Part shown: one piece after another, positions 36,604 through 46,206 of the stretch
How the letters are laid out: the number at the start of each line of letters is the position of its first letter
Position numbering within the stretch: the first letter of the stretch is position 1
Source: an uncultured Lactobacillus sp.
GTDB lineage: Bacteria > Bacillota > Bacilli > Lactobacillales > Lactobacillaceae
Reading direction: 5' to 3'
Length of the DNA: 54,033 bases
NCBI RefSeq assembly: GCF_947367125.1
Contig: NZ_CANBCQ010000010.1
Location: 1 to 54,033 of the forward strand
Made by a program: the position numbers and the translations under genes
The notes under the pieces: generated by a model
What the model was told of the DNA's origin: nothing
Database searches by the model: none
What the model saw: the letters and a program-made list of their open reading frames with translations, nothing else

Positions 36604-37122
36604 ATGAATGCAAAAAAGGTTTTACAAACAGATTTACAACAATTAGTTTTTTTAGGCATTGTTATTGCAATGAAAATTATTTTAAGTCAATTTTCTTTTG
36701 GTCCAGTAATGGTTAAAGTAGGCTTAGGCTTTATTGGCAGTGTATTATTAGGTTACTTTTTTGGTCCTGTCTGGGGCACTATCGGTGGGGGGATCAGTGA
36801 TTTAATTTCATCAGCTTTATTTGGCAATCAAGGTGGTTTTTTTATCGGTTTCACCATTACTGCTATGGCAGGACCACTAATTTATGCTTTATTTTTGTAT
36901 AATAAGCCAGTCAAAATTTGGCGAATTATCGCTTCGACTATTTTGGTTACGATAATTGTTAATATTGGGCTAAACACTTTGTGGCTACATTTGATATATG
37001 GCCTAAACTTTAACGCTGCCTTGATTCAGCGCTTACCTAAGGAAATAATTGTACCTTGGATTCAAATGGTTATTATCTACTTTGTTTTGCAAGCCGTTTC
37101 TCGTGTTAAAATAAAAAAGTGA
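36604..37122 (+). CDS. folT: Folate ECF transporter S component
   Basis: A 172-residue membrane protein with about six helices. It has the S-component signature VGLGFIGSVLLGYFFGPVWGTIGGGISDLISSALFG (about 41-76), ISDL being the turn, and the folate-type block LNTLWLHLIYGLNFNAALIQRLPKEIIV (about 123-150). It captures folate for the shared EcfAA'T module, which is not in the window. ATG 36604 has a GAAGGGG ribosome binding site; the ATG at 36586 would overlap it. Confidence 0.88.
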   Translation: MNAKKVLQTDLQQLVFLGIVIAMKIILSQFSFGPVMVKVGLGFIGSVLLGYFFGPVWGTIGGGISDLISSALFGNQGGFFIGFTITAMAGPLIYALFLYNKPVKIWRIIASTILVTIIVNIGLNTLWLHLIYGLNFNAALIQRLPKEIIVPWIQMVIIYFVLQAVSRVKIKK

Positions 37123-37148
37123 TTTAAAGCGAAAAGAGAAGATAAAGA

Positions 37149-37883
37149 ATGAAAATCTTAAGTGTTTCAACAGCTACCAATCATTTAAGTGTAGCTTTGA
37201 ATGATGATCAACAAATTATTGTTGAAAAAAATGAACGAGATGAACGCAATCATAGCGAACATCTAGATCCTTTAATTGCGGAAATTTTAAAGGAAAATAA
37301 TTTAAGCTTAAAAGATATTGATCGTTTTGCCGTAGCCATTGGACCAGGTTCTTATACCGGATTAAGAATCGGGATTACTACGGTTAAGATGTTTGCTAGC
37401 ATTTTGAATAAAGAAGGAGTAGGTATCTCAACTTTGCAAGCTTTAGCTAAAGGAGTTAAAGAAGATGCCTTGGTCATTACCGCTTTAGATGCAAGAAATG
37501 ATAATTACTTTGCAGCCGGCTATTTAAGTGGTGCTGTACCAGAAAATGTAATTCCAGATGGTCACTACAATATTGATGTTTTGCTTAAGGCTATTCAAGA
37601 ATACACAGCTAACAATAAAGTTAAGAAGATAATTTTGGTTGGATCAGGTCTTGAAAAGCAAGATGATAAATTTAAGGCATTAAATGTACCATATGAATAT
37701 GGTACTGACCAGCAAAATGTTATTCATGCTGGATTAATTGGTCAATTAGCAGAAAATGCAACTCCAGTTGATCCAGATAAGTTATTGCCACGCTACTTGC
37801 GCAGAACTCAAGCTGAAGTAGATTGGCATAAGAAGACAGGTAAACCATTCGAGCCTGATAGTCATTATGTTGAAGAAGTTTAA
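37149..37883 (+). CDS. tsaB: tRNA t6A biosynthesis protein TsaB
   Basis: A 244-residue ASKHA-fold protein of the t6A37 pathway. The N-terminal block ILSVSTATNHLSVALND (about 3-19) and GPGSYTGLRIGITTVKMFASI (about 68-88) are diagnostic. TsaB, TsaD and TsaE act with TsaC/Sua5 to put threonylcarbamoyl on A37 of ANN-decoding tRNAs. It overlaps rimI by 17 bases, and rimI overlaps tsaD by 4, forming a tightly coupled trio. Confidence 0.94.
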   Translation: MKILSVSTATNHLSVALNDDQQIIVEKNERDERNHSEHLDPLIAEILKENNLSLKDIDRFAVAIGPGSYTGLRIGITTVKMFASILNKEGVGISTLQALAKGVKEDALVITALDARNDNYFAAGYLSGAVPENVIPDGHYNIDVLLKAIQEYTANNKVKKIILVGSGLEKQDDKFKALNVPYEYGTDQQNVIHAGLIGQLAENATPVDPDKLLPRYLRRTQAEVDWHKKTGKPFEPDSHYVEEV

Positions 37884-38439
37884 TCAATTTTTCCACCAAC
37901 AATTAAATCAAATTGATATGAGTTTTACGCCATTTATTGCCAATATAAATGGTAAAAGATTGCAAATAATGCAAGCAAGTGACGATAATATTCCTGATTT
38001 GCTAGTGTTAGAAAGACAAGTTTATTCAGGTCATACGCCATGGAATAAATTTTCATTTGAACGAGAATTAGAAAAGCGGCATAATTGCCTTTATTTAGTA
38101 GTATATTATGAGTCAATGCTAGTTGCTTTTATTGGTGCACGGTTTAGTCCTGAAGAAACGCATATTACTAATATCGCAGTCGCACCGGCTTTTCAGAATA
38201 TGCATATCGGACGCTATTTGATGCAAATGATTATTGACCGTGCTCGTAAAAATGATAGTGATTGTGTCAGTTTGGAAGTACGGGTTGATAACTTAATTGC
38301 CCAGAATTTGTATCGTTCTTTAGGATTTAAAGGGACGTTTATTCGAAAAAATTATTACCAAGATACTCATACCGATGCGATGAATATGGTTTTATGGTTG
38401 AAGCCACATCAAATTAAAAGAAAGAAGTTTACGTTTTGA
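37867..38439 (+). CDS. rimI: Ribosomal-protein-alanine N-acetyltransferase RimI
   Basis: A GNAT acetyltransferase of 190 residues from ATG 37867. The core contains [31 protein letters not shown] (about 101-131; acetyl-CoA loop QNMHIGRY) and the C-terminal [41 protein letters not shown]. It acetylates S18 in E. coli. The family's normal length is about 150, so a start at ATG 37918 (MSFTPF...) is possible. The gene lies between tsaB and tsaD, its usual place. Confidence 0.88.
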   Translation: MLKKFNQFFHQQLNQIDMSFTPFIANINGKRLQIMQASDDNIPDLLVLERQVYSGHTPWNKFSFERELEKRHNCLYLVVYYESMLVAFIGARFSPEETHITNIAVAPAFQNMHIGRYLMQMIIDRARKNDSDCVSLEVRVDNLIAQNLYRSLGFKGTFIRKNYYQDTHTDAMNMVLWLKPHQIKRKKFTF

Positions 38440-39485
38440 GTGAAAAGAAAGATGTTCGTATTTTAGCTTACGAAAGTTCCTGTGATGAAACATCCACTGC
38501 TGTCATTAAAAACGGTCGTGAAATTGAAAGTTTAATTGTAGCAACGCAGATTAAGAGTCACCAACGTTTTGGTGGGGTGGTACCTGAAGTTGCTAGTCGG
38601 CATCATATTGAAGTAGTTAGTCAAATTACTAAAGAAGCCTTGGCCGAAGCTAACTGCAGTTGGAAGGACATTGATGCAATTGCAGTTACTTATGGTCCTG
38701 GACTTGTTGGTGCGCTTTTAATTGGCGTTAGTGCTGCTAAGGCAGCGTCAATGGCAACAGGCATTCCATTAATTGGGGTAGATCACATTATGGGCCATAT
38801 TATGGCTGCTCAATTAAAGGACAAGATTGAATATCCTGCTTTGGCTTTGCAAGTTTCTGGTGGACATACTGAAATTGTGCTTTTAAAAGATCCAGTTCAT
38901 TTTGAAATTATTGGAGATACGCGTGACGACGCAGCTGGAGAAGCATATGACAAGATTGGTCGCGTGCTTGGCGTAAATTATCCAGCTGGTAAGACCATTG
39001 ATGCCTGGGCTCATGAAGGAAAAGATACTTTTGATTTTCCACGAGCAATGTTGGAAGACGACGACTATGACTTTTCATTCTCTGGCTTAAAGTCAGCCTT
39101 TATCAATACTTGTCACCATGCTGATCAAATTCATGAAAAATTAAACAAGTATGATTTAGCCGCTAGTTTCCAAGCAGCTGTAATTGATGTCTTGGCACAT
39201 AAGACAATTAGAGCAATTAAAGAATATAAACCAAAGACCTTTATTATGGGTGGCGGAGTTGCTGCTAACCATGGCTTGCGTGACCGCATGAGTGAAGAAA
39301 TTGCTAAGTTGCCTAAAGCAGATCAACCTAAGGTAATCTTGCCAGATATTAAATTGTGTGGTGATAATGCAGCGATGATTGGTGCTGCTGCATATAACCT
39401 TTATAATGATGGTCAATTTGCGGATTTGACGTTGAATGCTGATCCATCGCTTGAATTGCCATATGCTAAGAGTATGTTGAATTAA
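38436..39485 (+). CDS. tsaD: tRNA t6A threonylcarbamoyltransferase TsaD
   Basis: A 349-residue enzyme, the catalytic core of t6A37 synthesis. It has [16 protein letters not shown] (about 9-24), the metal-binding HHIEVV and HIMGHIMAA (histidines) and [14 protein letters not shown] plus [11 protein letters not shown]. The start is TTG 38436, overlapping rimI by 4 bases. The operon ends at the strong bidirectional hairpin at 39492-39533. Confidence 0.96.
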   Translation: MSEKKDVRILAYESSCDETSTAVIKNGREIESLIVATQIKSHQRFGGVVPEVASRHHIEVVSQITKEALAEANCSWKDIDAIAVTYGPGLVGALLIGVSAAKAASMATGIPLIGVDHIMGHIMAAQLKDKIEYPALALQVSGGHTEIVLLKDPVHFEIIGDTRDDAAGEAYDKIGRVLGVNYPAGKTIDAWAHEGKDTFDFPRAMLEDDDYDFSFSGLKSAFINTCHHADQIHEKLNKYDLAASFQAAVIDVLAHKTIRAIKEYKPKTFIMGGGVAANHGLRDRMSEEIAKLPKADQPKVILPDIKLCGDNAAMIGAAAYNLYNDGQFADLTLNADPSLELPYAKSMLN

Positions 39486-39491
39486 AATTGA

Positions 39492-39533
39492 AAAATGAGA
39501 TGACTATTTCAAAATTTAGTCATCTCATTTTTT
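39492..39533. terminator. Bidirectional terminator between tsaD and the CoA transferase gene
   Basis: AAATGAGATGACTA and TAGTCATCTCATTT form a 14-bp stem with A and T runs on both sides. Confidence 0.9.
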
Positions 39534-39541
39534 ATTAGGAT

Positions 39542-40729
39542 TTATTCAAATTCCTTGCGAATCTTGTCACCATCTTCATCAAGTTTTGGTGCATCTTTTT
39601 GTAAGCCGTATGAGTTCCAAGTACCATATTTCATTGGTGAACCCAAAACTTCGTTACCATTAGGCAAGGTTTTAACCATACCACGTGCGATAATCTGATC
39701 AAGCCGGCGAGTCTTATCAACGTTGAGTACTAACCCAGCTGGAACACCTGCATCATGCAAAATCTTGTCCCATTCAGCTGCATCTTTAGTTTTTAATATG
39801 CCTTCCATAGCATTCTTAACGTCTTGCCAGTTTTGTTCACGCAAGTCATTGGTCTTGAAGTTAGCTTGTTCAATCCATTCAGGGTGGCCTAAGGCGTTAG
39901 ACAACAAGCCCCATAAATGGTCATTACCGCAGCAGATAGCAATAGGTTGGTCTTGACAGTCAAAGGTATCAAATGGGTACATGTCAGGGTGACGATTGCC
40001 GATCCGATGTGGTACTTCATGTGGTCCTAATGCCAGCATTAAGTCCTGGACCATTAATGAGAAGGTTGAGTCAAGCATTGAAACATCAACTGTTGTCCCT
40101 TTACCAGTTCGTTCACGGGCAACTAATGCGGTCATAATAGCGCTGTAACCCATGATACCGGCAACGACATCAGATACAGATGTCCCGACTCTAGTAGGTT
40201 TACCATCTGGTGTACCTGTTGCATCCATTAAGCCAGAAATTGCTTGGATAATGGTGTCGTATGCAGCCTGCTGAGACCAAGGACCATATTGACCAAAGCC
40301 AGAAACAGAAGCAAAAATTAGTTTAGGATATTTTTTTACCATTTCGTCTGGATCAAAACCTAAACGGGTCATGACACCAGGGCGGAAGTTTTCGACAACG
40401 ACGTCAGCTTTAGCGATCATTTTTTCGACTAGGGCGTGATCCTTAAGATCTTTCAGATCTAAGGCGATTGATTCTTTGCCAGCGTTGCAGATCCTAAAGT
40501 ATTCACTAGAACCATCTGCGATATATGGCCCCATGTGCCGGGTGTCATCACCGGTTTTTCTTTCAATATGAATTACTCTAGCACCAGCATCGGCAAGCAT
40601 TCGAGTACAGGTAGGACCAGACAAAACATGAGTAAAGTCAACTACTAATAACCCAGCCAAAGGGTAGGGCTTATTTTTATCCAAATGCGAATTTTTATTT
40701 TCTAAATCTGCGTAATTAGGTTCTGTCAT
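39542..40729 (-). CDS. Class III CoA transferase (second Frc-like enzyme)
   Basis: A 395-residue family III CoA transferase. It has LLVVDFTHVLSGPTCTRMLADAGARVIHIE near the N-terminus, VVENFRPGVMTRLGF, and GTSVSDVVAGIMGY, whose Asp matches the catalytic Asp of formyl-CoA transferase. It is about 50 residues shorter than Frc and lacks its extra region, so its acid substrate may differ. The closest type is the CaiB/BaiF or acetyl-CoA:oxalate (YfdE-like) transferases. It lies downstream of frc on the same strand but after a terminator and a 109-bp gap, so it is probably a separate unit in the same pathway. Confidence 0.85.
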   Translation of the reverse strand: MTEPNYADLENKNSHLDKNKPYPLAGLLVVDFTHVLSGPTCTRMLADAGARVIHIERKTGDDTRHMGPYIADGSSEYFRICNAGKESIALDLKDLKDHALVEKMIAKADVVVENFRPGVMTRLGFDPDEMVKKYPKLIFASVSGFGQYGPWSQQAAYDTIIQAISGLMDATGTPDGKPTRVGTSVSDVVAGIMGYSAIMTALVARERTGKGTTVDVSMLDSTFSLMVQDLMLALGPHEVPHRIGNRHPDMYPFDTFDCQDQPIAICCGNDHLWGLLSNALGHPEWIEQANFKTNDLREQNWQDVKNAMEGILKTKDAAEWDKILHDAGVPAGLVLNVDKTRRLDQIIARGMVKTLPNGNEVLGSPMKYGTWNSYGLQKDAPKLDEDGDKIRKEFE

Positions 40730-40789
40730 CTTGAGTACACTTTCTAATAAATTAAGTCTTAATTTTATTTTAGTAGTATTTTAGCTAAA

Positions 40790-40819
40790 GAAAAAGCCGT
40801 TCGCTTGGAACGACTTTTT
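40790..40819 (-). terminator. oxc-frc terminator
   Basis: On the minus strand AAAAAGTCGTTCC and GAACGGCTTTTT pair and end in T, just after frc. Confidence 0.75.
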
Positions 40820-40838
40820 GATCGGTTAATAAAATTAA

Positions 40839-42173
40839 TTATTCACCTTTGATTACTTGAACACGTGGGTTCTTAGGACCTTGTTTCTTAGAAATTACGC
40901 CTTCTTCAGTTAATTTTTCAATTTGATCAGCATCATAACCAAGTGAAGTCAAGATTTCCTTGTTGTTTTCACCAAGGTCTGGAGCACGCTTGTAGTCAGG
41001 CTTGTAGTTTGCAAGTGAGAATGGTAAACCGATGGTCTTGAACTTACCACGGTTACCACCTTGGTCAATGGTTACAATAGTACCATCCTTGTTCAAGTCT
41101 GGGTCATTTTCAATTTCGTGCCAGTCAAGAACAGGACCTACAGGAACACCAGCAGCACCTAAAGTCTTGGTTAATTCATACTTGTCGTATTGTTTGGTGT
41201 AGCTTTCGATTAATGGATAAATTTCTTCCTTGTGTAATTGACGGTTTTGCCAGCCATCAAAGCGAGGATCAGTAATCCATTCTGGGTGGCCCATAGTGTT
41301 GGCAATTGCTGCCCAGCTCTTGTCACTGTTTTGAATAACGATGTAAACATAAGCATTAGGATCGGTTTCCCAGCCTTTAGCCTTGTAAGTCCAACCGATA
41401 ACTTGACCACCTTCAGTGTTCTCAGCACGAGGAATAGCCTTGCCCCATTTCCAGTTAGGGTAAACAGCGTAGTGAGGAAGAGCACCCAAGTTGTCTAACA
41501 TAATTTGATCACGCAACTTGATCCGGCAAAGGTTCAAAACAGCGTCTTGCATTGATTGGTAAACAAAAGTACCTTCACCAGTGTGTTCACGTTGAAGAAG
41601 GGCAGCTAAAATACCAATAGCAAGGTGCATCCCTGAGTTTGAGTCACCCAAAGCAGCTGCTGATTGAGTAGGAACATTGTTTTCACCATGGTTCCAACCA
41701 GTAGCAGAAGCAGCACCACCAGCAGATTGAGCAACTGGTTCAAAGGCCTTAACGTCTTCAAAACGTGAACCTTCGTTGAAGCCCTTTAATGATGCGTAAA
41801 TCAATCTTGGGTTCAAAGCGTGAAGCTTTTCCCAGCCAAAACCGTTACGATCAGCTGAACCTGGTGCAATGTTTTCAACAAAGACATCAGCCTTCTTAGC
41901 CAAGTCGTACATAATCTTCTTACCTTCATCAGTCTTGATGTTCAAAGTCAAAGACTTCTTGTTGGCGTTCAATTGCAGGTAGTAAAGGCTCCATGAGTCT
42001 TGAATATCAAGCAATTCATTTCTAGTAGGGTCACCAGTGTTAGTACGTTCAATCTTAATAACTTCAGCACCGAGCCATGCTAAAAGTTGAGTACATGATG
42101 GACCTGATTGGACTTGAGTCCAGTCAACAACTTTAATACCTTTTAAAGGTGCGTAATTATTTTCTTCAGCCAT
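40839..42173 (-). CDS. frc: Formyl-CoA:oxalate CoA-transferase
   Basis: A 444-residue enzyme that moves CoA from formyl-CoA to oxalate. Its sequence follows oxalate-degrader Frc closely: IKVVDWTQVQSGPSCTQLLAWLGAEVIKIER, GFNEGSRFEDVKAFEPVAQSAGGAASATG (catalytic Glu region), AAALGDSNSGMHLAIGILAAL with the nucleophilic Asp at about residue 177, and a Gly-rich loop NTEGGQVIGW. It forms a two-gene operon with oxc (2 bases between them), as in L. acidophilus, where these genes are acid and oxalate responsive. It ends at the hairpin at 40790-40819. Confidence 0.95.
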   Translation of the reverse strand: MAEENNYAPLKGIKVVDWTQVQSGPSCTQLLAWLGAEVIKIERTNTGDPTRNELLDIQDSWSLYYLQLNANKKSLTLNIKTDEGKKIMYDLAKKADVFVENIAPGSADRNGFGWEKLHALNPRLIYASLKGFNEGSRFEDVKAFEPVAQSAGGAASATGWNHGENNVPTQSAAALGDSNSGMHLAIGILAALLQREHTGEGTFVYQSMQDAVLNLCRIKLRDQIMLDNLGALPHYAVYPNWKWGKAIPRAENTEGGQVIGWTYKAKGWETDPNAYVYIVIQNSDKSWAAIANTMGHPEWITDPRFDGWQNRQLHKEEIYPLIESYTKQYDKYELTKTLGAAGVPVGPVLDWHEIENDPDLNKDGTIVTIDQGGNRGKFKTIGLPFSLANYKPDYKRAPDLGENNKEILTSLGYDADQIEKLTEEGVISKKQGPKNPRVQVIKGE

Positions 42174-42175
42174 GA

Positions 42176-43885
42176 TTAATTGTCCTTATCTTTAAGTTGA
42201 TCTAAGTCTAATTCTGGGTTTAAGTTACCAATGTGACCAGATTCCTTACCCATTGATTCAGGAATTTGAGCATCAATAATTGAAGGGTTGCCTGATTCAT
42301 AAGCTTTTTCAAGGGCGTCCTTCATTTCAGCGTAGTTATTTACACGGTAGCTGTCACCGCCAAAGGCCTTAGCGATTTCAGCATAGTGAGCGTTGTGGCT
42401 TAAAACAGTAGGTCCTAATTGGTCCTTAACTGGGTTACGGTCACCATTGTAGATACCACCGTTGTTAACGATGACAACAGTAACAGGTAAGTGGTAACGG
42501 CAGATAGTTTCCATTTCCATACCGTCAAAACCAAAGGCTGAATCACCATGAAGTGAGATGACTTTCTTACCAGTTTCAACAGCTGCGGCAATAGCATAAC
42601 CTAAGCCAACACCCATTACGCCCCAAGTACCGGTGTCAAGACGGTGACGAGGTTTTTGCATGCCAATTAAGTTACGACCAATGTCCAAGGTGTTGGCACC
42701 TTCACTTACAATGTAAGTATCTGGGTGCTTTTGCATTAAGTCATTGATTGGTTCAATTGCACTGTAGAAGCCTAAAGTTGGCTTAGCTTCTGAAGCAGCG
42801 ATTCTCTTAGCAAATTTTTCATTGTTAGCTTCACAAGCGTTCTTAATTGAATCAAGCCAGTCTTGAGGAGCCTTAACGTTAGCTTTTTCAAGGGCTGCGT
42901 TTAATTTTTGCAAAACAGAGGTAATGTCACCTTGTAATGGGGCATCGATCTTTCTGTTTGAGTCAAATTCAGTAGCATCAATATCAACTTGAACAAACTT
43001 AGCGTCTTCGCTAAACAATGGAGCTTCACCGTTTGAAAGCATCCAGTTAAGACGAGCACCGATTAATAAGACTACATCGGCTTGGCCTAAAGTGAATGAA
43101 CGAGCTGAAGCAGCTGATGATGGTGAATCATCTGGAACAACACCTTTAGCCATTGACATTGGCAAGAACGGAATACCAGTCTTAGTAACTAGTTCTCTAA
43201 CTTCTGCTTCACTTCTAGCATAAGCTGAACCTTTACCAAGGATAATAGCAGGGTGCTTAGCATTCTTTAATAATTCAACAGCACGGTCAATTGCGTCATC
43301 TGATGGCAATTGCTTTGGAGCTGGATCAACTACTTCATAAATATGAGCGTCTGACTTTTGGGCAACTGTGTCAGCAACTGTTGCAGCAGGGAGGTCAAGG
43401 TAAACACCACCAGGACGACCGCTCATTGCAGTTCTAACGGCACGAGCAACTGCTAATCCCATGTCTTCAGCACGGTCAACACGGTAAGCTGCCTTACATA
43501 AAGGCTTAGCAACATTGTATTGATCAAGTCCTTCATAGTCTCCACGGTCGAGGTCGATGATATGACGATCTGATGAACCTGAGATCATAATCATTGGGAA
43601 GCAGTTCTTAGTAGCTTCTGCTAAAGCAGTTAAACCATTTAAGAAACCAGGAGCAGAAACAGTTAATGCTACACCAGGCTTACCAGTAAGAAAGCCAGCA
43701 GCAGCGGCAGCATTGACAGCAGCATCTTCTCTTCTAAATCCATAAAACTTCATACCCTTTAATTCAGCTAAACGGGCAAAGTCAGTAACTGGGATGCCGA
43801 CAACACCATACATGTTGTTTAAACCGTTTGCTTGTAAAGCATCGATTAAAAGTGCAGCACCAGTAAGTGATACATCTTGTGTCAC
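42176..43885 (-). CDS. oxc: Oxalyl-CoA decarboxylase
   Basis: A 569-residue thiamine-dependent enzyme that converts oxalyl-CoA to formyl-CoA and CO2; with Frc the cycle consumes a proton per oxalate. Visible segments: EDAAVNAAAAAGFLTGKPGVALTVSAPGFLNG, GRPGGVYLDLPAATVADT, EGANTLDIGRN, RHRLDTGTWGVMGVGLGYAIAAAVETG and the thiamine motif HGDSAFGFDGMEMETICRYHLPVTVVIVNNGGIYNGD. The N-terminal catalytic Glu is in RREDAAVNAA. The start follows an AGAAGG-type site. No oxalate:formate antiporter is in the window. Confidence 0.95.
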   Translation of the reverse strand: MTQDVSLTGAALLIDALQANGLNNMYGVVGIPVTDFARLAELKGMKFYGFRREDAAVNAAAAAGFLTGKPGVALTVSAPGFLNGLTALAEATKNCFPMIMISGSSDRHIIDLDRGDYEGLDQYNVAKPLCKAAYRVDRAEDMGLAVARAVRTAMSGRPGGVYLDLPAATVADTVAQKSDAHIYEVVDPAPKQLPSDDAIDRAVELLKNAKHPAIILGKGSAYARSEAEVRELVTKTGIPFLPMSMAKGVVPDDSPSSAASARSFTLGQADVVLLIGARLNWMLSNGEAPLFSEDAKFVQVDIDATEFDSNRKIDAPLQGDITSVLQKLNAALEKANVKAPQDWLDSIKNACEANNEKFAKRIAASEAKPTLGFYSAIEPINDLMQKHPDTYIVSEGANTLDIGRNLIGMQKPRHRLDTGTWGVMGVGLGYAIAAAVETGKKVISLHGDSAFGFDGMEMETICRYHLPVTVVIVNNGGIYNGDRNPVKDQLGPTVLSHNAHYAEIAKAFGGDSYRVNNYAEMKDALEKAYESGNPSIIDAQIPESMGKESGHIGNLNPELDLDQLKDKDN

Positions 43886-43958
43886 GAAAAAAACCTTCTT
43901 TCAAAAAATCCCCAAATGCTTATGTTTATGCATTTCATGATTAAGATACACCACTTCA

Positions 43959-43972
43959 CTTGTGTATACAAG
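43959..43972. promoter_or_regulatory. Operator-like palindrome upstream of oxc
   Basis: CTTGTGTATACAAG is a near-perfect dyad (TTGT....ACAA arms) and lies next to a minus-strand TATAAT (43976-43981). A second ACTTGT half-site occurs at about 43985-43990. The arrangement fits a GntR- or TetR-type repressor operator at the oxc start site. Confidence 0.45.
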
Positions 43973-44065
43973 CATATTATACTAACTTGTACTAATAAAA
44001 TGTGTTATTTTTAGGACACGTATATAAATAAAAACAAACACTATTTTGAGTATTCAGTGCAAAAT

Positions 44066-44102
44066 AAAAAGCAGGTTTCAAATATTAAAGAAACTTGCTT
44101 TT
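44066..44102 (-). terminator. Terminator of the ABC-F gene
   Basis: On the minus strand AAAAGCAAGTTTC and GAAACCTGCTTTTT pair around TTTAATATTT. Confidence 0.8.
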
Positions 44103-44110
44103 ATCGTTAT

Positions 44111-46030
44111 TTAAAAATTATCCATTTCTTCGATTGCTTTTTCCCAGGCAGAATTTGCTTCATCCAATTGCTTTTGAACTTCAGAAAGTTGCTCTTGTAA
44201 TGGTCCTAATTTATCAAAGTTAGAAGCGATCTCAGGGTTAGCCATTTCGGTTTGGATTTGTTGTTCTTGTTCTTCTAATTGTTCAATTTGTTTTTCGGCA
44301 TTATCAATTGCACGCTGCAATTTTCTCTTTTGCGAATCACGTTGTTTTTGCTCTTGATAAGAAAGTTTTTGTTGGCTAACTTGCTTGACGGGTTCAACAT
44401 TTTCAGAGGAAGTGTTATTTTCAGTTATGGTAGCTTGCTTGGCTTTTTCATCAAGGTAATATGAGTAATTACCTTCGTAAATCTTAGCTTTGCCATCGCG
44501 AACAGAAACAATCTTATTAGCTAATTGGTTAATGAAGTAACGGTCGTGGGAAACAAAGAGCAGAGTACCATCGAAATCTTTTAAGGCTCTTTCAAGTACC
44601 TCCTTAGCCTCGATATCTAAGTGGTTAGTCGGTTCATCCATTAATAAGAAATTATCGTGTTCAAGTGATAAAACAGTTAATGTTAATCTTGCCTTTTGAC
44701 CACCAGATAATTGTCCGACAGTTTTATCAATATCCTTGGCCGTGAATAGGAAACTAGCCAAAATGGAACGAACATCACGCTCAGGCATCGTCTTATGACG
44801 GTCCCAAACAGTATCTAAGACGGTTTTAGATGGGTCTAGTCCTTGTAATTCTTGGTCATAATAGCCGATCTCAAGGGAAGCGCCATATTTGATTGAACCG
44901 CTCTTAGGGGGCAACTGTTTCATAATGGTTTTGAGTAAAGTTGACTTACCAATCCCATTAGGTCCGATGATTGCGACGCGGTCACCCTTGTTAATCTGGA
45001 AAGAAATATCTTTAACCATGGTTTTATCAGAGTAGCCAATTGTTAAATCATTGAAGATTAATACTTCCTTGCCTGATGGATGATCGCTTGAAAAATGAAT
45101 TCTTACCTTATTTTTATGTTTAGGCGGGGTAATCCGATCAATTTTTTCAAGTTTTTTACGACGACTTTGCGCACGTTTAGTGGTCGTAGCCCGAACCAGG
45201 TTTTTCTGGATGAATTCCTCATCCTTTTTAATTTCAACTTGTTGCTTTTCATAGGCTGCTTCTTGGTCTTTGTCCCGTTGTTCACGCTGCATAACGTAGG
45301 CGGAATAGTTGCCTTTAAAAGCGGTTAATTTACCAAATTCTAGTTCAAAGATTTGGGTTGCTAAATGATCTAAAAAGTATTGATCATGGGAAACTACGAT
45401 GATTGCGCCACTGTAATTCTTTAAAAATCCTTCTAACCAATCCAAGGTATCTAAGTCTAAGTAGTTAGTCGGTTCGTCCAATAACAGCAGGGCAGGTTTA
45501 CGTAAAAGCAATTTGACAAAAGCTAGTCGTGTTTTTTCACCACCAGATAAACTACCAATCTTTTTTTGCCAAGTATTTTCAGGAAACTTAAAGCCATTTA
45601 AGACGCTCTTAATATCAGATTGATAAGTATAACCGCCTTTTTGCTCAAAGTTGAATTGCTTTTGATCATATTGCTTTAATAGCTCTTGATCTTCAGGATG
45701 ATCTGCAATTTTTTCTTGTAATTGGACTAAGCTTTTTCCTTCCTTTATTAAAGGAGCGAAAACAGTCTCCATTTCATCCCAAATAGTCTTATCTTCATCT
45801 AATGCATTTTCCTGAGCGATATAACCAACATCAATGCCTTTGTTGACGGTAAATTCACCGTGAGTTGGTTCTTGCTCACCAGTCATTATCTTCAACAGAG
45901 TGGTTTTACCCACCCCGTTAGGACCAACTAATCCGATTCGTGCATTTGAATCGATTGAAAAAGTAACATTCTTAAATAATGTGTTAGCCCCAAATTGTTG
46001 TTCTAAATTGTGTCCTTGTGCAATAATCAT
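44111..46030 (-). CDS. ABC-F family ATPase (YdiF/Uup-like)
   Basis: A 639-residue cytoplasmic protein with two ABC ATPase domains. Walker A1 is GPNGVGKTTLLKI (about 35), signature 1 LSGGEKTRLAFVKLLL; Walker A2 is GPNGIGKSTLLK (about 357), signature 2 LSGGQKARLTLTVLSL. A charged linker lies at about 240-325 and a C-terminal coiled coil at about 550-639 (QRAIDNAEKQIEQLEEQEQQIQ). No membrane segments are seen. ABC-F proteins act on stalled ribosomes; some protect from antibiotics. This one has the length of the housekeeping YdiF/Uup type. It is not obviously in an operon. Confidence 0.93.
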   Translation of the reverse strand: MIIAQGHNLEQQFGANTLFKNVTFSIDSNARIGLVGPNGVGKTTLLKIMTGEQEPTHGEFTVNKGIDVGYIAQENALDEDKTIWDEMETVFAPLIKEGKSLVQLQEKIADHPEDQELLKQYDQKQFNFEQKGGYTYQSDIKSVLNGFKFPENTWQKKIGSLSGGEKTRLAFVKLLLRKPALLLLDEPTNYLDLDTLDWLEGFLKNYSGAIIVVSHDQYFLDHLATQIFELEFGKLTAFKGNYSAYVMQREQRDKDQEAAYEKQQVEIKKDEEFIQKNLVRATTTKRAQSRRKKLEKIDRITPPKHKNKVRIHFSSDHPSGKEVLIFNDLTIGYSDKTMVKDISFQINKGDRVAIIGPNGIGKSTLLKTIMKQLPPKSGSIKYGASLEIGYYDQELQGLDPSKTVLDTVWDRHKTMPERDVRSILASFLFTAKDIDKTVGQLSGGQKARLTLTVLSLEHDNFLLMDEPTNHLDIEAKEVLERALKDFDGTLLFVSHDRYFINQLANKIVSVRDGKAKIYEGNYSYYLDEKAKQATITENNTSSENVEPVKQVSQQKLSYQEQKQRDSQKRKLQRAIDNAEKQIEQLEEQEQQIQTEMANPEIASNFDKLGPLQEQLSEVQKQLDEANSAWEKAIEEMDNF

Positions 46031-46206
46031 AATTTTTCACCTAAGCCATATTTTACCATATCAGGCAAGTTGTTTGTTTTTAAGTTGAATATGTGAAAAA
46101 ATAGTTATTTGTGAAAAAGGCACTTGCATAAGTACTATAATAGCAGGTATGATAGAAGTGCTTGATTGCACATTCACAAACATTTAAACGCTTGGAGGTT
46201 CCTATT

